From Hyphomicrobiales bacterium (GTDB lineage: Bacteria; Pseudomonadota; Alphaproteobacteria; Rhizobiales; Xanthobacteraceae), in the NCBI GenBank assembly GCA_018335895.1, contig JAGXQU010000094.1, positions 1 to 35,287 of the forward strand: 35,287 bases of DNA, given 5' to 3'. Numbering within the stretch: position 1 is the first letter of the stretch; every line of letters starts with the position of its first letter. Position numbers and translations under genes: made by a program. Positions 16,890 to 25,283 of this stretch are shown here, one piece after another. The notes under the pieces were generated by a model. That model searched no databases. It was not told where the DNA came from and saw nothing but the letters and a program-made list of their open reading frames with translations.

Positions 16890-17798
16890 TTAGTGCGTGG
16901 TGCCGTTGCGCGAGCGCAGCGAGGCTTCACGGAAAGCTTGCGGGGTCGATCCGGTCTGCTTCTTGAAGAAGCGCGCGAAGTGCGACGGATCGGCGAACGC
17001 GAGATCGTAGGCGACCTCGCCGATCGTGAGATCCGTGAACACGAGCTGCCGCTTCGCCTCCGTAAGCAGGCGCTGGCGCAGAAGGTGCCCCGCCGTCACG
17101 CCGGTCGCGCGCTTGACGTGATCGTTCAGCCGATCGGCGGTCATCGCGAGCTTGCCGGCATAGAATCCGATCTGCCGCTCAGAGCGGAAATGTTCTTCGA
17201 TCAGCCGGCGCAGTTCCTCGACGGTGGCGTCGGCGGGTGCAAGCGTGATCGTGCCGGAGAGTTCGCGGCTCGCGCCCAGACGCGCAACCTCGACCCCGAT
17301 CAGCGCGAGCATCGCGCGCATCGCGACTTCGAATCCTTCGCGGCCGAGGAATTCTTCCTCGAGCAGATCGCGGCACAAGGTGGAGAGACGCGCGATCTCG
17401 GGACGCGAAACCGCCAACAGTGGTTGCGCCGCGATGTGCTTCAAACGCGCGAGCGCGACATTCGCCTGCTCGCCGAGCGATTCTGTCACGTCTTCGGTGA
17501 AATTGATGACGAAGCCCTCGGTCACCTTCGGCCGGAAACGGAAGCCATGCGCGACGGTCGGCGCGAGCAGCATCACGACAGGCGCTTCGAAGTTGATCGA
17601 CTCCGCTTCGAGTTCTAGCGTTCCGCCGCCCTGTTCAATCAGCATAATCTGGAACAGGTTCCGGTGCCGGTGCGGGGCAATAACCCAGTTCGCGCCCTGC
17701 GAACGATGCGTCAGGCGCTCGATGTGTACGAAATCGAATGCCTGATCGTCCGGCGGATCGCCGTACAAGTGGTACAGAGGGAGGGTTGCCCGCTTCAT
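16890..17798 (-). CDS. AraC family regulator (PobR-like)
   Basis: A 302-residue AraC-type regulator. The N-terminal half is a cupin-like ligand domain (APHRHRNLFQIMLIEQGGGT, then FEAPVVMLLAPTVAHGFRF), and the C-terminal 100 residues carry two helix-turn-helix units (KLAMTADRLNDHVKRATGVT and GEVAYDLAFADPSHFARFFK, ending KKQTGSTPQAFREASL). It resembles PobR, the activator of 4-hydroxybenzoate hydroxylase (pobA), which makes protocatechuate. The position next to pcaBDC supports a role in hydroxybenzoate or protocatechuate use, but pobA is not in the window. The start at 17798 (MKRATLPLYHLYGDPP) is preferred to one 17 codons upstream because it matches the family N-terminus. Confidence 0.82.
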   Translation of the reverse strand: MKRATLPLYHLYGDPPDDQAFDFVHIERLTHRSQGANWVIAPHRHRNLFQIMLIEQGGGTLELEAESINFEAPVVMLLAPTVAHGFRFRPKVTEGFVINFTEDVTESLGEQANVALARLKHIAAQPLLAVSRPEIARLSTLCRDLLEEEFLGREGFEVAMRAMLALIGVEVARLGASRELSGTITLAPADATVEELRRLIEEHFRSERQIGFYAGKLAMTADRLNDHVKRATGVTAGHLLRQRLLTEAKRQLVFTDLTIGEVAYDLAFADPSHFARFFKKQTGSTPQAFREASLRSRNGTTH

Positions 17799-17863
17799 GC
17801 CGGGCAAAATAGTGCAGCCCGGGACCAAAAGAAAAGCACTCTCTCGCAACAGGCTTTACGGGA

Positions 17864-17890
17864 AAAACCCCGCCGAACTGGCGGGGTTTT
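17864..17890 (-). terminator. Terminator of the Q/N-rich small gene
   Basis: AAAACCCCGCC (17864-17874) pairs perfectly with GGCGGGGTTTT (17880-17890) around a 5-base loop. On the minus strand the stem runs into five T residues, so it ends the transcript of the gene at 17909-18082, and it separates that gene from the AraC gene downstream. The symmetry would also allow termination on the plus strand. Confidence 0.88.
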
Positions 17891-17908
17891 CCGTTTCAGG
17901 TCAGGCAG

Positions 17909-18082
17909 TTAGCGGTTCTGCTGCTGACCGCCCTGGCGGGACGGCTGGCCGCCCTGCTGGTCACCCTGGTTCGGGTTCTGCTGGTTCTGCTGACCACCGC
18001 GCTGCGGGTTCTGGTTGTCGCCCTGCTGCTGGTTCTGCTGGTCACGCTGCTGCTGGTTTCGATCGTTCGGATTGTTCGCCAT
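17909..18082 (-). CDS. Small Gln/Asn/Gly-rich disordered protein
   Basis: I do not recognise this 57-residue protein. It begins MANNPNDRNQQQRDQQ and contains 22 Gln, 11 Asn and 8 Gly, with no aromatic, aliphatic (Val/Leu/Ile) or cysteine residue, so it should be fully disordered and very hydrophilic. It has no signal peptide. It is likely a real gene: AAGGAG lies 8 bases before the ATG and a clean terminator follows the stop by 18 bases. It is monocistronic and divergent from livH. A hydrophilin-like or stress-protection role is possible, but nothing in the sequence proves it. Confidence 0.72.
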   Translation of the reverse strand: MANNPNDRNQQQRDQQNQQQGDNQNPQRGGQQNQQNPNQGDQQGGQPSRQGGQQQNR

Positions 18083-18295
18083 GGTGATCGCTCCTTGAAG
18101 TTGCCATCCCTCGTGGTTCGAACCCCTGTTTTCCCGCTTCGTTCCCGGAACTTTCACGGGTTTTGCATGGCGCGCGGGATGTGTGCGCATTTGCGGGATG
18201 AAGAACAGGGGCCGGTGATTTGGCGGCTGGCCTCGCTTCAAGCTAGTTTCACGACAGGGCAAGGGACCGCGCCATCAGAAGCGCGGAATGGGTGA

Positions 18296-19213
18296 ATGGA
18301 GTATTTTCTCCAGCAGTCGATCAACGGCATTGCGCTGGGCTCGATCTACGGCCTCGTCGCGATCGGCTACACGATGGTCTACGGGATCATCGGCATGATC
18401 AATTTCGCCCATGGCGATATTTTCATGGTCGGCACCTTCATCGCGCTGATCGCCTTTCTGATCCTGGTCGCGATCGGCGTGACCGCAATTCCGCTCGCGC
18501 TCTTTCTGGTCCTGCTGATCGCGATGCTGCTGACTTCGCTCTACGGCTGGGCGGTGGAGCGCATCGCCTATAGGCCGTTGCGCGGCTCCTTCCGTCTCGC
18601 GCCGCTGATCTCGGCGATCGGCATGTCGATCGTGCTGCAGAATTATGTGCAACTGGCGCAGGGTGCGCGCGTGAAAACGCTGCAGCCGCTTGTCAGCGGC
18701 GTGCACACGCTTTTCGATCTCGGCAATCGTCTCGTCGTCCAAATCTCGAACATTCAGATTCTGATCATCCTGACCACCCTCGCCTTGATGAGCGGTTTTA
18801 CCTGGCTGATCTCGGCGACTTCGCTGGGTCGCGACATGCGCGCCTGCGAGCAGGACCTGAAGATGGCCACCCTGCTCGGCGTTGATACCGACCGCACCAT
18901 CTCGCTCACCTTTCTGATCGGCGCCGCGCTCGCCTCGGTCGCAGGCATGATGTACCTGCTCTACTATGGCGTGATCGACTTCCACATCGGCTTCGTGGCC
19001 GGCGTCAAGGCATTCACCGCGGCGGTGCTCGGCGGAATCGGCTCGCTGCCCGGCGCGATGCTCGGCGGATTGCTGATCGGCCTGATCGAAACCTACTGGT
19101 CCGCCTATTTCTCGGTTCAATATAAAGACGTCGCCGCCTTCTCGATCCTGATCGTCGTTCTCATCTTCATGCCGACAGGCATTCTCGGCAAACCGGAAGT
19201 CGAGAAAGTATGA
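18296..19213 (+). CDS. livH: Branched-chain amino acid ABC transporter permease LivH
   Basis: Inner-membrane permease of a high-affinity branched-chain amino acid importer, 305 residues, about 8 hydrophobic segments. Family hallmarks are LQQSINGIALGSIYGLVAIG at the N-terminus, YGIIGMINFAHGDIFMVGTF, RPLRGSFRLAPLISAIGMSI, the coupling region MRACEQDLKMATLLGVDTDR and the end IVVLIFMPTGILGKPEVEKV. It is the first gene of a five-gene unit livH-M-G-F-J and overlaps livM by 4 bases (ATGA). The 213 bases upstream hold the divergent promoters of this operon and the Q/N-rich gene. Closely related transporters can also carry amides or aromatic amino acids. Confidence 0.95.
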   Translation: MEYFLQQSINGIALGSIYGLVAIGYTMVYGIIGMINFAHGDIFMVGTFIALIAFLILVAIGVTAIPLALFLVLLIAMLLTSLYGWAVERIAYRPLRGSFRLAPLISAIGMSIVLQNYVQLAQGARVKTLQPLVSGVHTLFDLGNRLVVQISNIQILIILTTLALMSGFTWLISATSLGRDMRACEQDLKMATLLGVDTDRTISLTFLIGAALASVAGMMYLLYYGVIDFHIGFVAGVKAFTAAVLGGIGSLPGAMLGGLLIGLIETYWSAYFSVQYKDVAAFSILIVVLIFMPTGILGKPEVEKV

Positions 19214-20631
19214 GCGCGGCAAGACCTGCCTTCTCTTCCGCTCTCGCGCACGCGCTGAAAGATGCCCTGATCGCAGGCATCGTCGCGTTCGGGTTGTTCA
19301 TATTGTTGCTCGGATTTCTCACCGACGACCAGCGTGGACCGTTGCGCCTGCTTTCGCGCCCCGTTCTGCTTGCATCCGCCGTAGGCATCGTTTTCGCGGG
19401 GCGGTTTATCGTTTCGGTGATCTATCACTACGCGGCCGCCCTTCGTTACTGGTTGGCCTTGATCTGGTCGATGGTTTGCGGCGCAGCCATCAAGTTCAAA
19501 TGGCCGCTACTGGCAATAATGCTCATCTTTGCCGTCATACGGATTTACTACGCCCCGCAAACCTGGCCGCTGACCGCGGTTGCCGTCGCAACGGTTTTTA
19601 TTGCCGTGCGCTTCGGGCTCAGCGCGGCATTTCTCATGCTTGCAGTGCTCTTTCCGGTCGCGTTCTACGACAACCCTTACTTCCTCGGAATTGCGATCAT
19701 CGCGCTGACCTACATCATGCTCGGCTGGGGGCTGAACATCGTGGTCGGCCTCGCCGGTCTGCTCGATCTCGGCTACGTCGCGTTCTATGCGGTCGGCGCG
19801 TACTCCTATGCGATCATCGCGCAGACCTATGGCTGGTCGTTCTGGGTTTGCCTGCCGCTTGCCGGGCTGTTCGCCGCCTTCTTCGGCATCCTGCTTGGCT
19901 TTCCCGTGCTGCGGCTGCGCGGTGACTATCTCGCGATCGTGACGCTCGCGTTCGGCGAAATCGTACGCATCGTGCTTCTGAACTGGGTTACCTTCACCAA
20001 CGGGCCGAACGGCATCGGCTCCATCCCGCGCGCAAGTTTCTTCGGCATCCCCTTCACGGCAGGCGATGACGGCTTCGCCGCAAGGTTCGGTCTGGAGTTC
20101 GATCCCACGCACCGGACAGTATTTCTGTTCTATGTGATTCTTGCGCTCGCGCTGCTGACGAACTGGGTCACCATCCGGCTCCGAAAACTTCCCGTCGGCC
20201 GCGCATGGGAAGCGCTCCGTGAAGACGAGATCGCCGTGCGTTCACTCGGCATCAACCCGACCAACACGAAACTCACGGCCTTTGCCATCGGCGCGATGTT
20301 CGGCGGATTCGCGGGCGCCTTTTTCGCAACCCGCCAGGGCTTCATCAGCCCCGACTCCTTCACCTTCCCTGAATCCGCATTGATCCTCGCCATCGTCGTG
20401 CTCGGCGGCATGGGCTCGCAGCTCGGCGTGGCGATCGCCGCAATCGTGGTGACCGCAAGCTTCGAGCTGTTCCGCGAGTTCGAGCAATTCCGTCTCGTGA
20501 TTTTCGGCTTCGGCATGGTCGTGATCATGGTCTGGCGTCCGCGCGGTCTCGTTTCCACGCGCGATCCGACGGCCTATCTGAAAGAGCGGAAGACGATCTC
20601 GGTCGAGCATGTCGCGGAGGGCCGCGGCTGA
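19210..20631 (+). CDS. livM: Branched-chain amino acid ABC transporter permease LivM
   Basis: Second permease of the importer, 473 residues, longer than a minimal LivM because of an N-terminal region of about 150 residues with additional hydrophobic segments, which matches the extra domain (DUF3382) present in some LivM proteins. The core is clear from YIMLGWGLNIVVGLAGLLDL onward, with VLRLRGDYLAIVTLAFGEIV, the coupling loop GRAWEALREDEIAVRSLGIN and FFATRQGFISPDSFTFPESA. It overlaps livH by 4 bases and livG by 1 base (TGATG). It pairs with LivH to form the membrane channel. Confidence 0.95.
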   Translation: MSAARPAFSSALAHALKDALIAGIVAFGLFILLLGFLTDDQRGPLRLLSRPVLLASAVGIVFAGRFIVSVIYHYAAALRYWLALIWSMVCGAAIKFKWPLLAIMLIFAVIRIYYAPQTWPLTAVAVATVFIAVRFGLSAAFLMLAVLFPVAFYDNPYFLGIAIIALTYIMLGWGLNIVVGLAGLLDLGYVAFYAVGAYSYAIIAQTYGWSFWVCLPLAGLFAAFFGILLGFPVLRLRGDYLAIVTLAFGEIVRIVLLNWVTFTNGPNGIGSIPRASFFGIPFTAGDDGFAARFGLEFDPTHRTVFLFYVILALALLTNWVTIRLRKLPVGRAWEALREDEIAVRSLGINPTNTKLTAFAIGAMFGGFAGAFFATRQGFISPDSFTFPESALILAIVVLGGMGSQLGVAIAAIVVTASFELFREFEQFRLVIFGFGMVVIMVWRPRGLVSTRDPTAYLKERKTISVEHVAEGRG

Positions 20632-21467
20632 TGTCGGGCACACCCATCCTCTCGCTCAACGCGCTCACCATGCGTTTCGGCGGATTGCTCGCGATCGACG
20701 ATCTATCCTTCGAGGCAAAGCGGGGCGACATCACGGCGCTGATCGGCCCGAACGGAGCCGGCAAGACCACCGTCTTCAACTGCATCACGGGCTTCTATCG
20801 GCCGACTTCCGGCAGCATTCGCGTCACGCGCGACGACGGAAAAGTCTTTGCGCTGGAAAAGCTTCCGGACTTCAAGATCGCGCAGCGCGTGCACGTCGCA
20901 CGCACGTTCCAGAATATCCGTCTGTTCGCCGGGATGACCGCGCTCGAGAACCTGCTCGTTGCGCAACACAACACGCTGATGCGGAAGTCGGGCTACACGG
21001 TCTTCGGTCTGTTCGGGACCCCGGGCTATCGCAGCGCCGAGCGCGAAGCGATCGAGCTTGCGCGCCACTGGCTTGCGAAGACGCAGCTGATCGAGCGCGC
21101 CGACGATCCGGCGGGAAGCCTGCCCTATGGTGCGCAGCGGCGGCTCGAGATCGCGCGTGCAATGTGCACGAATCCGGTTCTCTTATGTCTCGACGAGCCG
21201 GCCGCGGGACTGAACCCGCGCGAGTCCGACGAGCTCAACACGCTGTTGCGGTCGATCAAGAATGAAACTCCGGCTTCGATCCTGCTCATCGAGCACGATA
21301 TGAATGTTGTCATGGAAATTTCCGACCGCGTCATCGTGCTCGACCACGGCAAGAAGATATCCGAAGGCACGCCGGCGTTCGTCCGAAACGACCAGAAAGT
21401 GATCGCCGCCTATCTCGGTGTCGAGGAAGATGCCGTGGACCAGGCCGAGGCGGAGGTGCGCGCATGA
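20631..21467 (+). CDS. livG: Branched-chain amino acid ABC transporter ATPase LivG
   Basis: ATP-binding subunit, 278 residues. Walker A is GPNGAGKTT (39-47), the Q-loop is RTFQNIRLFAGMTALENLLV (91-110), the signature region is LPYGAQRRLEIARAM (164-178, the variant typical of LivG) and Walker B is LLCLDEPAAGLNP (184-196), followed by the H-loop IEHDMNVVMEISDRVIVLDH. The C-terminus has a short acidic extension (YLGVEEDAVDQAEAEVRA). It overlaps livF by 4 bases. The LivG/LivF heterodimer powers uptake. Confidence 0.96.
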   Translation: MSGTPILSLNALTMRFGGLLAIDDLSFEAKRGDITALIGPNGAGKTTVFNCITGFYRPTSGSIRVTRDDGKVFALEKLPDFKIAQRVHVARTFQNIRLFAGMTALENLLVAQHNTLMRKSGYTVFGLFGTPGYRSAEREAIELARHWLAKTQLIERADDPAGSLPYGAQRRLEIARAMCTNPVLLCLDEPAAGLNPRESDELNTLLRSIKNETPASILLIEHDMNVVMEISDRVIVLDHGKKISEGTPAFVRNDQKVIAAYLGVEEDAVDQAEAEVRA

Positions 21468-22186
21468 GCGAGCCGCTGCTCTCGATCAAGGGCGTGTCCG
21501 CTTATTACGGCAGCATCGCTGCGTTAAAAGGCATCGACGTCGAGGTGATGCCGGGCGAGATCGTGACCATCATCGGCGCGAACGGCGCCGGAAAATCGAC
21601 GCTCATGATGACGATCTGCGGCAATCCGCAGGCGCGCAAAGGCAGCATCGTATTCGAAGGCCGGGATATCACGCACCTTCCCACCTACCAGATCATGCGA
21701 ATGAAGATCGCGCAGTCGCCGGAGGGCCGGCGCATCTTCCCCCGCATGACCGTGTTCGAGAACCTGCAGATGGGCGCCGCAACCGCCGAAGGCGGCGATT
21801 TCAAGAGCGATCTTGCGCGGGTCTATTCGCTGTTTCCGATCCTGGAACAGCGCTCCAGCCAGCGCGGCGGCACGCTTTCCGGCGGCGAGCAGCAAATGCT
21901 TTCGATCGGCCGCGCGCTGATGAGCCGGCCGCGCCTGCTCCTGCTGGACGAGCCGTCGCTCGGTCTCGCGCCGCTCATCGTGCGCCAGATCTTCACCGCC
22001 ATCCGCGAGCTTAATCAGCAGGAAAAGCTAACGATTTTTCTGGTCGAGCAGAACGCCTTCCACGCACTCAAGCTCGCGCATCGCGGCTACGTCATGGTGA
22101 ACGGCAAGATCGCAATGGCGGGCACCGGCAAGGAACTGCTCGAAAAACCCGAGGTCCGCAGCGCCTATCTGGAAGGCGGACGGTAG
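21464..22186 (+). CDS. livF: Branched-chain amino acid ABC transporter ATPase LivF
   Basis: Second ATP-binding subunit, 240 residues. Walker A is GANGAGKST (38-46), the Q-loop region is AQSPEGRRIFPRMTVFENLQ (83-102), the signature LSGGEQQ is at 138-144, and Walker B is LLLLDEPSLGLAP (158-170) with the H-loop QNAFHALKLAHRGYVMVNG, in which the usual His is replaced by Gln/Asn as is normal for LivF. It ends KPEVRSAYLEGGR, the usual LivF terminus. It is followed by a 108-base gap with a small hairpin before the binding-protein gene. Confidence 0.96.
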   Translation: MSEPLLSIKGVSAYYGSIAALKGIDVEVMPGEIVTIIGANGAGKSTLMMTICGNPQARKGSIVFEGRDITHLPTYQIMRMKIAQSPEGRRIFPRMTVFENLQMGAATAEGGDFKSDLARVYSLFPILEQRSSQRGGTLSGGEQQMLSIGRALMSRPRLLLLDEPSLGLAPLIVRQIFTAIRELNQQEKLTIFLVEQNAFHALKLAHRGYVMVNGKIAMAGTGKELLEKPEVRSAYLEGGR

Positions 22187-22200
22187 AAATACGGCGCGTA

Positions 22201-22220
22201 ACGGGTTTATAAAAACCCGT
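22201..22220 (+). other. Hairpin between livF and the binding-protein gene
   Basis: ACGGGTTT (22201-22208) pairs perfectly with AAACCCGT (22213-22220) around a 4-base loop, 14 bases after the livF stop. No T tract follows, so it is not a standard terminator. It could be a partial terminator or an mRNA-stabilising structure that lets the binding protein be made in excess. Confidence 0.4.
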
Positions 22221-22294
22221 GACAAGCGGCGATTTCCCGCCAAGAATAGATCCAACTTATTTCGCAACATCGCATTGTTTCAGAGGGAGAAACT

Positions 22295-23401
22295 ATGAAA
22301 AGCGTACGTCTCGTTGGCTTGCTTGCCGCCGCAAGTCTGCTCGCGGCAGCTACCGCCCAAGCGCAAACTACTGTCGGCGTCGCCGGTCCCATGACCGGGC
22401 AATACGCATCATTTGGCGAGCAGCTTCGCAACGGCGCGAGCCTCGCGCTCGAAGACATCAACGCTGCCGGCGGCGTGCTGAAGCAGCAGTTGAAGCTCGT
22501 GGTCGGCGACGATGCATGCGACCCCAAGCAGGCGCGGTCGACCGCGGATCGGCTTGTCGGCCAGAAGGTGCCGGTCGTATTCGGCCACTTCTGCTCGTCG
22601 TCCTCGATCCCGGCGTCGGAAGCCTACGCGGAAGGCAACGTGCTGCAGATCACGCCCGCTTCCACCAACCCGACCTTCACCGAGCGCAAGCTTTGGAACG
22701 TGTTCCGCACCTGCGGCCGTGACGACCAACAGGGCGCGCTCGCCGGCAAATATCTTGCCGACAACTTCAAGGGCAAGAAGATCGCGATCCTCGACGACAA
22801 GTCGACCTACGGCGCGGGCTTAGCTAACGAAACCAAGAAGGCCCTGAATGCGCTCGGCGTGAAGGAAGCGCTGCGTGAATCCTATACGCAGGGCGACAAG
22901 GACTTCACCGCGCTCGTCTCGCGCATGAAGGCGGCCGACATCGATATCGTCTTCGTCGGCGGCTATCACACCGAGTCGGGCCTGATCCTGCGTCAGATGC
23001 GCGACCAGGGCATGAAGACGTTGCTGATGGCGGGCGACGCGCTCGCGGATAAGCAGTTCGCGGCGATCACCGGCCAGCACGCCGGCGGCGTACTCATGAC
23101 CTTCGGCTCCGACCCGCGCAACCGTCCGGCCGCGGCCGAGGTCGTCAAGAAGTTCAAAGCGAAGGGCATCGATCCGGAAGGCTACACGCTCTATACCTAC
23201 GCCGCGATGCAGATCTGGGCGGCGGCCGTGGAAAAGACCGGCTCGACTGATCCGAAGAAGGTTGCGGCAACGATCCGCGCCGGCAAATGGAATACGGTGC
23301 TGGGCGAAATCTCGTACGACGCCAAAGGCGACATCACGGTCATGGACTACGTGATGTATGAGTGGAAAGCCGACGGCACCTATGCCGAATTAAAGAAGTA
23401 A
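22295..23401 (+). CDS. livJ: Branched-chain amino acid ABC transporter substrate-binding protein
   Basis: Periplasmic binding protein of the importer, 368 residues. A Sec signal peptide covers residues 1-23 (MKSVRLVGLLAAASLLAAAT then AQA, cleaved before Q). The mature part is a two-lobed Leu/Ile/Val-binding fold: VGVAGPMTGQYASFGEQLRN, DDACDPKQARSTADRLVGQK, VFGHFCSSSSIPASEAYAEG, LDDKSTYGAGLANETKKAL and GLILRQMRDQGMKTLLMAGD. Two cysteine pairs (DDACDPKQ, HFCSS and RTCGRDD) suggest the usual disulfide. GGGAG precedes the start. A strong terminator follows. Members bind Leu/Ile/Val or related amino acids; exact specificity is not readable. Confidence 0.93.
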   Translation: MKSVRLVGLLAAASLLAAATAQAQTTVGVAGPMTGQYASFGEQLRNGASLALEDINAAGGVLKQQLKLVVGDDACDPKQARSTADRLVGQKVPVVFGHFCSSSSIPASEAYAEGNVLQITPASTNPTFTERKLWNVFRTCGRDDQQGALAGKYLADNFKGKKIAILDDKSTYGAGLANETKKALNALGVKEALRESYTQGDKDFTALVSRMKAADIDIVFVGGYHTESGLILRQMRDQGMKTLLMAGDALADKQFAAITGQHAGGVLMTFGSDPRNRPAAAEVVKKFKAKGIDPEGYTLYTYAAMQIWAAAVEKTGSTDPKKVAATIRAGKWNTVLGEISYDAKGDITVMDYVMYEWKADGTYAELKK

Positions 23402-23420
23402 GCTTCTTCACGACGAAATG

Positions 23421-23450
23421 AAAAAGCCCGCCGGAAACGGCGGGCTTTTT
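23421..23450. terminator. Bidirectional terminator between livJ and the CcdA-like gene
   Basis: AAAAAGCCCGCCG (23421-23433) pairs perfectly over 13 bases with CGGCGGGCTTTTT (23438-23450) with a GAAA loop. The A and T tracts on both sides let it serve livJ (plus) and the convergent minus-strand gene ending at 23467. Confidence 0.93.
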
Positions 23451-23466
23451 GATTCAGCGTACTGCC

Positions 23467-24198
23467 TCAGCCGAATTTCGAAAGCGCCGGAAACATCTCC
23501 AGCAGCCAGAAACTGAACGTCGTGATCCACCCGGTGAGAAACGCGATTCCGGTAAGCACGAGAAAAGCGCCCATGATCTTTTCGATCATGCCGAGTTTCG
23601 ACCGCATCTTCGCGAACACGCCGAGAAAGGCATCGAGCGCAAACGCGGCCGCGATGAATGGAATCCCAAGCCCGAGCGAATAGACCGCGAGCAACCCTGC
23701 TCCCTTCGCAACCGTCTGCTCGGATGCGGCGACGGCGAGGATCGCTGCCAGCACAGGCCCGATACACGGCGTCCATCCGAATGCGAACGCGAGTCCCATG
23801 ACATAAGCGCCCCACAGGCCGACCGGCTCGTTCGGCTGCAGCCGCGTCGTGCGGTAGAGAAACGCGATGCGATAGACGTCAAGGAAATGCAGACCCATCG
23901 CGATGATCGCAATACCCGCAAAGATCGTGAGCCAGTACGACCACTCGCGCAGCAATCCGCCGACGGCTGATGCCGTCGCGCCGAGCGCGACAAAGACAGT
24001 CGAGAAGCCGAGCACGAACAGGATCGCCGCCGCGATCTCGCGCCGCGCCACCCGCGCAACATTGTCTCGCGCGGCAAGTTCGTCGAAGGTCGTGCCGGCG
24101 AGGTACGCCAGATAGGGCGGCACCAGCGGCAACACGCAGGGCGAAAGAAAGCTGAGCAGGCCCGCGATCAGCGCGGCGGTGAGCGAAACTTCGGTCAT
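23467..24198 (-). CDS. CcdA-like cytochrome c biogenesis / thiol-disulfide transmembrane protein
   Basis: A 243-residue membrane protein of the DsbD/CcdA family, which moves electrons from cytoplasmic thioredoxin across the membrane to periplasmic thiol proteins, for example for cytochrome c maturation. It has six hydrophobic segments and the two conserved redox cysteines: C21 in LLSFLSPCVLPLVPPYLAYL and C145 in FAFGWTPCIGPVLAAIL. The start at 24198 (MTEVSLTAALIAGL) puts the first helix at the N-terminus; another ATG four codons upstream is also possible. No thioredoxin-like partner is next to it. It is divergent from the P1 peptidase gene. Confidence 0.9.
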   Translation of the reverse strand: MTEVSLTAALIAGLLSFLSPCVLPLVPPYLAYLAGTTFDELAARDNVARVARREIAAAILFVLGFSTVFVALGATASAVGGLLREWSYWLTIFAGIAIIAMGLHFLDVYRIAFLYRTTRLQPNEPVGLWGAYVMGLAFAFGWTPCIGPVLAAILAVAASEQTVAKGAGLLAVYSLGLGIPFIAAAFALDAFLGVFAKMRSKLGMIEKIMGAFLVLTGIAFLTGWITTFSFWLLEMFPALSKFG

Positions 24199-24299
24199 GC
24201 GCGAAGTCATGCGCGGACGATTCCGCGGAAGCAAGCCTCCTCGCGCCAATGTGATGCACGAACTTGCCGCCTGAGCGCCAATCGGGTTCATTCGCAGGC

Positions 24300-25283
24300 A
24301 TGAAAAACCTGATCACCGATGTCGCAGGCGTTCTTGTCGGCCATGCCGACGACGCAAAGGCCGCTACCGGCACCACCGCCGTCATCTTCGAAGAGCCGGC
24401 CGTGGCTTCGGCGGATATTCGCGGCGGCGGGCCCGGCACCCGCGAACTCGATCTCCTGGATCCGGTTGCCACCGTCGATCGCATCGACGGGCTTGCCCTC
24501 TCCGGCGGTTCGGCTTTCGGCCTCGATGCAGGTGCGGGCGTGCAGGCATGGCTTGCCGAACAAGGCCGCGGCTTTCCAGTGGGTGCTGCGAATATTCCGA
24601 TCGTGCCCGGCGCAATCTTGTTCGACCTCCATTCCGGCGGAGACAAGAATTGGGGGCGCTTCCCGCCATATCGTGATCTCGGTTACGCGGCCGCGAAAGC
24701 TGCGGCCAGAGATTTCAGACTCGGCAGTGTCGGCGCGGGATATGGCGCCAAAACGCAAAATCTTAAGGGCGGCATCGGTTCTGCATCGGGCACGACGCCG
24801 GATGGCTTTACGGTCGGCGCGATTGCAGCAGTCAATGCCGCAGGCCGCGTGACGCTCGGCGAGGACGGACATTTCTTCGCGGCCGCCTTCGAACAGGGGA
24901 ACGAATTCGGCGGGCGCGGCTTTCCTGCCTCCGGGCAGAAAATCTCGACCGCGCTGAAAGGTGACATACGGCAGAACACAACGATCGCGCTGGTCGCGAC
25001 CGACGCGGTTCTGACGAAGGCGCAGGCGAAGCGTCTCGCAGTGATGGCGGGAGCCGGATTTGCGATGGCGATCCATCCGGTGTTTACGCCGCTCGACGGC
25101 GATGCGGTTTTCGCTGCCGCTACCTGCAAAAAGAAGCTCGACGATCCTGTTCACGCACTCGCGCGTATCGGCGCAATCGCGGCGCAGTGCCTTGCGCGCG
25201 CGATCGCGCGCGGAGTCTATGAAGCAAGCGCACTCACCTTCCCCGGCGCGATGCCGTCGTGGAAGGATAAATTTGGCCGTTAG
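24300..25283 (+). CDS. P1 family (DmpA-like) peptidase
   Basis: A 327-residue protein of the S58/DmpA family of N-terminal-nucleophile aminopeptidases, which mature by self-cleavage; known members act on short peptides, amides and D- or beta-amino acid substrates. The family blocks are LITDVAGVLVGHADDAKAAT, RGGGPGTRELDLLDP, LALSGGSAFGLDAGAGVQAW, KGGIGSASGTTPDGFTVGAI and the cleavage/nucleophile region DIRQNTTIALVATDAVLTKA (Thr227 the likely nucleophile). The start at 24300 (MKNLITDVAG) fits the family. It converges with a D-amino-acid dehydrogenase-like gene, overlapping by 4 bases, which hints at D-amino acid metabolism (inference). Confidence 0.88.
   Translation: MKNLITDVAGVLVGHADDAKAATGTTAVIFEEPAVASADIRGGGPGTRELDLLDPVATVDRIDGLALSGGSAFGLDAGAGVQAWLAEQGRGFPVGAANIPIVPGAILFDLHSGGDKNWGRFPPYRDLGYAAAKAAARDFRLGSVGAGYGAKTQNLKGGIGSASGTTPDGFTVGAIAAVNAAGRVTLGEDGHFFAAAFEQGNEFGGRGFPASGQKISTALKGDIRQNTTIALVATDAVLTKAQAKRLAVMAGAGFAMAIHPVFTPLDGDAVFAAATCKKKLDDPVHALARIGAIAAQCLARAIARGVYEASALTFPGAMPSWKDKFGR

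Noticed and set aside
18275-19222. 315-codon open frame antisense to livH
   Set aside because: Its translation is His/Asp/Gln/Arg-rich shadow sequence of a membrane protein gene; livH is well recognised and overlaps livM as expected in the operon.
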